Shown here piece by piece: positions 8,098 through 10,361 of a stretch of DNA of 10,361 bases; within the stretch, counting starts at the first letter, position 1; the number at the start of each line of letters is the position of its first letter. The stretch comes from Bacteroidales bacterium UBA6248 (GTDB lineage Bacteria > Bacteroidota > Bacteroidia > Bacteroidales > Lentimicrobiaceae): positions 32,275 through 42,635 of the forward strand of contig DJVU01000013.1 in the NCBI GenBank assembly GCA_002441345.1, written 5' to 3'. The position numbers were made by a program, and so were the translations under genes. The notes under the pieces were generated by a model. It searched no databases and had not been told where the DNA came from. It worked only from the letters and a program-made list of their open reading frames with translations.

Positions 8098-8325
8098 TGT
8101 TTCCGCAGTAATTTCTTTCATTATTTAACTTTTAGAGGATTGCCCGCATAAAATTCACGAACTGTTTTGAGATCCAAATACAATTAACGGATTCATAAAC
8201 CTTTACTTTTAAACAGGTATAATACCCAGCCATTTCTTCCAATCATAAACTGAATGATTATGACACCATTCGACGCTTTAAATATGTGATATGTATATCT
8301 GGTTAAATAAAAAAAAATATTCGGC
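8098..8325. other. AT-rich non-coding stretch
   Basis: This stretch is markedly richer in A/T than the neighbouring genes and includes an A-tract (about 8309-8318). It contains only small inverted repeats (AATCAT 8241-8246 / ATGATT 8254-8259). I see no open frame with coding character, no RNA gene and no clear attachment site. Confidence 0.6.
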
Positions 8326-8348
8326 TTTTTCACTTGACATGTGAAAAA
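8326..8348. promoter_or_regulatory. Operator-like palindrome centred on the recombinase promoter -35/-33
   Basis: TTTTTCAC (8326-8333) and GTGAAAAA (8341-8348) are perfect inverted copies around a 7-bp spacer that contains TTGACA. GGC (8323-8325) and GCC (8354-8356) extend the symmetry with a gap. A dimeric regulator bound here would cover the -35/-33 element, so repression or autoregulation by the recombinase or another protein is plausible. The stem is A/T-rich, so it is a poor terminator. Confidence 0.5.
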
Positions 8349-8364
8349 TTGAAGCCTATATTAG
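8334..8364 (+). promoter_or_regulatory. Probable promoter of the recombinase gene
   Basis: TTGACA (8334-8339), a 17-nt spacer and TATATT (8357-8362) match the general sigma-70 consensus with one mismatch. The same bases also fit the Bacteroidota pattern: TTG at 8334, 20 nt, then TATATTAG (8357-8364), one mismatch from TAnnTTTG. Transcription would start near 8369-8372 and give a leader of about 165 nt before the ATG at 8537. Confidence 0.55.
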
Positions 8365-8379
8365 CATCGTATTTCCCTG

Positions 8380-8476
8380 TTGTTGCGTGATGGCATCCGA
8401 ATAACCAATCCGCAGCAAGCTCCGCTAATATCGGTAAAATGGGATTGAAAAGGCGGAGCTGTATAAGCCATCATCG
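8380..8476 (+). ncRNA. Candidate structured 5' leader (or small RNA / recombination site) upstream of the recombinase
   Basis: Several inverted repeats lie within about 100 nt. TTGTTGCG (8380-8387) pairs with CGCAGCAA (8411-8418, one G-U). AGCTCCGC (8418-8425) pairs exactly with GCGGAGCT (8453-8460). TGATGGC (8388-8394) pairs exactly with GCCATCA (8467-8473), and with a bulge extends to CG (8386-8387)/CG (8475-8476). CAATCC (8406-8411) can pair with GGATTG (8442-8447), linking the loops of the first two hairpins. It lies just downstream of the predicted start of transcription. It matches no RNA family that I recognise and lacks integron attC consensus ends. Interpretation as a regulatory leader is inference. 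Confidence 0.35.
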
Positions 8477-8536
8477 ATTTATTCATTTCTTTATGCTTTT
8501 CTTATTAATTATCAAGATATTACAATAATATTAAAA

Positions 8537-10327
8537 ATGAGTGTCCATTTGCATAATTCAGATTTTACGAATATCAGCATCAGAAAAATTTTAATTGACG
8601 GGAATTTTCGGATTGGAATTTATTTTGAATACAACGACCAGATAAAACAAAAAGTAAAAGATTTCGGAGCCAGATGGAACAAAGCTCTGAGGTGCTGGCA
8701 CATTGACTATACCCCGGAAGCATACAATGAATTTAGGAGGGTATTTCCGGCACATACGGTAATTACAGACTCAGCATCTTCCAAATCGTCACCGGCGCCT
8801 GGTTTGAAAAACAACCACGACACTGCGCCCACAGCTGAATCCAACAGCGAAATCCCGCATCCTGGAGATGCTTCGGGGCATAATCCGCATAAAGCGGATG
8901 ACAAAAACGGATTTGGAGTGGAGTATATATCGACCACCGGAAAGTACTGGGTTGTAAAAATCCCATATAAGGAGCAGCTCAGTAAGGGTTTGAAAGCTAT
9001 AAAAGGCGTTTACTGGAATGGCTCGTACAAAGCGTGGATGGCATTCCGTCATGTATCTGTAAAACAGCGAGTGGAAGCGCTGCTGGGAACACAGGGACTT
9101 TTACCCGATAATTACTGGACCAATACCGTTCCCGAAAAAGCGGAGGAGAAAATTGTGGTTGAAGTTCATGAACCAGACAGGCGTATGATGCAGGTGCGAC
9201 TTCCACGGGTTTCATCGGTAATCCAGATTGTAAAGCGTTTTGCCGGAAGCCGTTATAGCAAATCACAGGAATGTTACCTTTTGCCATCCAATCCGCAGGT
9301 ATATGAAAATCTGGTAAAAATTGCCGCAGATTACAGCTTTGCGATAGAGAATAAATTGCCCGACGCGTACCTGAATAAACGTTATACGCCTTCACGGCGA
9401 AAGGTGGAGATGGCACTAACAATGGAAAAGGTAAGAAACCTGACTCCTCCGGCTGCCCGGGATTTCGTGGATGCATTTACCGATCTGTTGCTGGCCACAA
9501 ATAAAAGCGCAAACACAATAAAAACGTACGTTCATGCCTTCGTTTCGTTTCTGCGATTTACCGGATACCGCGATCCTGCGGGCATAGAACGGAAAGAGAT
9601 TGTAAAGTATCTTGGCAACATGATTCTTCAGGGATTTTCACCTTCAGCTGCCAACAATTGCGTGAATGCGCTGAATATCTATTACAGCGAAGTACTTCTC
9701 ATCCCTCATTTTGAACTTAAGCTGCCCCGGCCAAAAAAGGAACACAGGCTGCCGGTAATTATTACCCAGGACGAGTGTATCGCCATTTTTGACAACGTAA
9801 GCAATCCAAAGCATAAAATGGTGCTTATGCTGGCCTACGGAACCGGACTCAGACGCAGCGAGCTTGTAAATCTGAAATGGGAAGATATTCTTTTTGACGA
9901 ATACAAAATTCACGTACGTTCGGGGAAGGGCAAAAAAGACCGCATGGTAATGCTGCCGTATTCGGCAGTGGCTGCATTGCAATCGTACCGGGAATTATAC
10001 AAAAGCAATCTGTATGTATTTGAAGGACAGTACAAGGGAGAGCCATACAGTGCCCAGAGTGTTGCTACAGTAATGCAAAGGGCCGTACAGGCGGCGGGAT
10101 TGGAGAAAAAGGCAACGGTACATACCCTGCGTCATGCCTTTGCTACCCATCTTCTTGAAGCCGGTACCGATCTTCGGTTTATACAGGCGCTTTTGGGTCA
10201 TTCGAGCATTAAGACTACTACTATCTACACCCATCTGACCAAAAAAGGTGTGGACAAAATTGAGAGTCCGCTGGATAAACTAATGAAGGAGCACAAAAAT
10301 TCCGGAAAATCCGATGGAATAGTTTGA
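8537..10327 (+). CDS. Tyrosine recombinase/integrase with three tandem HARP-like N-terminal modules
   Basis: A 596-aa site-specific recombinase that would cut and rejoin DNA through a 3'-phosphotyrosine link. The C-terminal half is XerC/D-like: a core-binding SAM-like domain at about 303-390 (NTIKTYVHAFVSFLRFTGY) and a catalytic domain at about 405-585. It has R439 (GTGLRRSEL), K464 (GKGKKDR), H529 and R532 (HTLRH), H555 (LLGH) and nucleophile Y564 (IYTHL), a complete set with the normal 9-residue H-to-Y spacing. The integron-specific insertion is not seen. The N-terminal half holds three related modules of about 50 aa at about 24-70, 134-185 and 216-266, sharing a hydrophobic strand, a helix with conserved Lys, and a G-x-x-(W/Y)-N/S...(W/Y) core. 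A polar Ser/Pro/His/Asn-rich linker (about 72-130) separates modules one and two. They resemble the HARP DNA-structure-binding domain. No Shine-Dalgarno is seen before the ATG. It is probably the integrase of a mobile element or an inversion system. Confidence 0.9.
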   Translation: MSVHLHNSDFTNISIRKILIDGNFRIGIYFEYNDQIKQKVKDFGARWNKALRCWHIDYTPEAYNEFRRVFPAHTVITDSASSKSSPAPGLKNNHDTAPTAESNSEIPHPGDASGHNPHKADDKNGFGVEYISTTGKYWVVKIPYKEQLSKGLKAIKGVYWNGSYKAWMAFRHVSVKQRVEALLGTQGLLPDNYWTNTVPEKAEEKIVVEVHEPDRRMMQVRLPRVSSVIQIVKRFAGSRYSKSQECYLLPSNPQVYENLVKIAADYSFAIENKLPDAYLNKRYTPSRRKVEMALTMEKVRNLTPPAARDFVDAFTDLLLATNKSANTIKTYVHAFVSFLRFTGYRDPAGIERKEIVKYLGNMILQGFSPSAANNCVNALNIYYSEVLLIPHFELKLPRPKKEHRLPVIITQDECIAIFDNVSNPKHKMVLMLAYGTGLRRSELVNLKWEDILFDEYKIHVRSGKGKKDRMVMLPYSAVAALQSYRELYKSNLYVFEGQYKGEPYSAQSVATVMQRAVQAAGLEKKATVHTLRHAFATHLLEAGTDLRFIQALLGHSSIKTTTIYTHLTKKGVDKIESPLDKLMKEHKNSGKSDGIV

Positions 10328-10361
10328 AAAAGTGGTAAGTTTGTGAGGATATAAACGAGTT

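Noticed and set aside
7939..8121. 60-codon minus-strand open frame after the peptidase gene
   Set aside because: It consists largely of the two terminator-like hairpins and is not coding in character.
8380..8476. Integron attC/attI site next to an integron integrase
   Set aside because: The expected GTTRRRY/RYYYAAC ends are not present, and the recombinase lacks the integron-specific insertion between its catalytic boxes.

Overview
The window looks like chromosomal DNA from a member of the Bacteroidota, probably Bacteroidales/Marinilabiliales-like. This is inferred from gene content and style: a GH13 plus GH31 polysaccharide-degradation pair, a DPP5-like exported S9 peptidase, a PAS hybrid histidine kinase, A/T-rich start regions without clear Shine-Dalgarno sequences, and one upstream region that fits the Bacteroidota TTG / TAnnTTTG promoter pattern with one mismatch. 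No rRNA, tRNA or CRISPR array was seen.

Layout. (1) 1-3022, plus strand: the 3' end of a GH13 alpha-amylase-family gene, then 43 nt later a complete exported GH31 alpha-glucosidase. They are very likely one transcript for breaking down starch-like alpha-glucans to glucose. (2) 3023-3583: non-coding. It holds a GC-rich hairpin after the GH31 gene and a mosaic of 11-bp repeats that can form a long imperfect hairpin. (3) 3584-5587, minus strand: a cytosolic hybrid histidine kinase (PAS-HisKA-HATPase-degenerate receiver-intact receiver), convergent with the GH31 gene. (4) 5588-5857: divergent intergenic region. (5) 5858-7951, plus strand: an exported S9 prolyl-oligopeptidase-family peptidase, most like dipeptidyl peptidase 5, followed by two hairpins. 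(6) 8098-8536: an AT-rich region with a good promoter candidate, a palindrome centred on its -35/-33 element, and a transcribed leader with several mutually linked inverted repeats. (7) 8537-10327, plus strand: a 596-aa tyrosine recombinase with all catalytic residues and an unusual N-terminal half of three tandem modules of about 50 aa that resemble HARP domains.

How they work together. The GH13 and GH31 enzymes act on the same substrates, the first cutting internal alpha-glucan bonds and the second releasing glucose from the products. The peptidase adds dipeptide release from oligopeptides, fitting a secreted nutrient-scavenging lifestyle. The kinase has no partner response-regulator gene beside it, so its targets cannot be read from context. 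The recombinase with its own regulated-looking upstream region is the accessory part of the window and the most likely place for something undescribed. Whether it serves a mobile element, a DNA inversion system or a housekeeping role cannot be settled because the window ends 34 nt after its stop codon.
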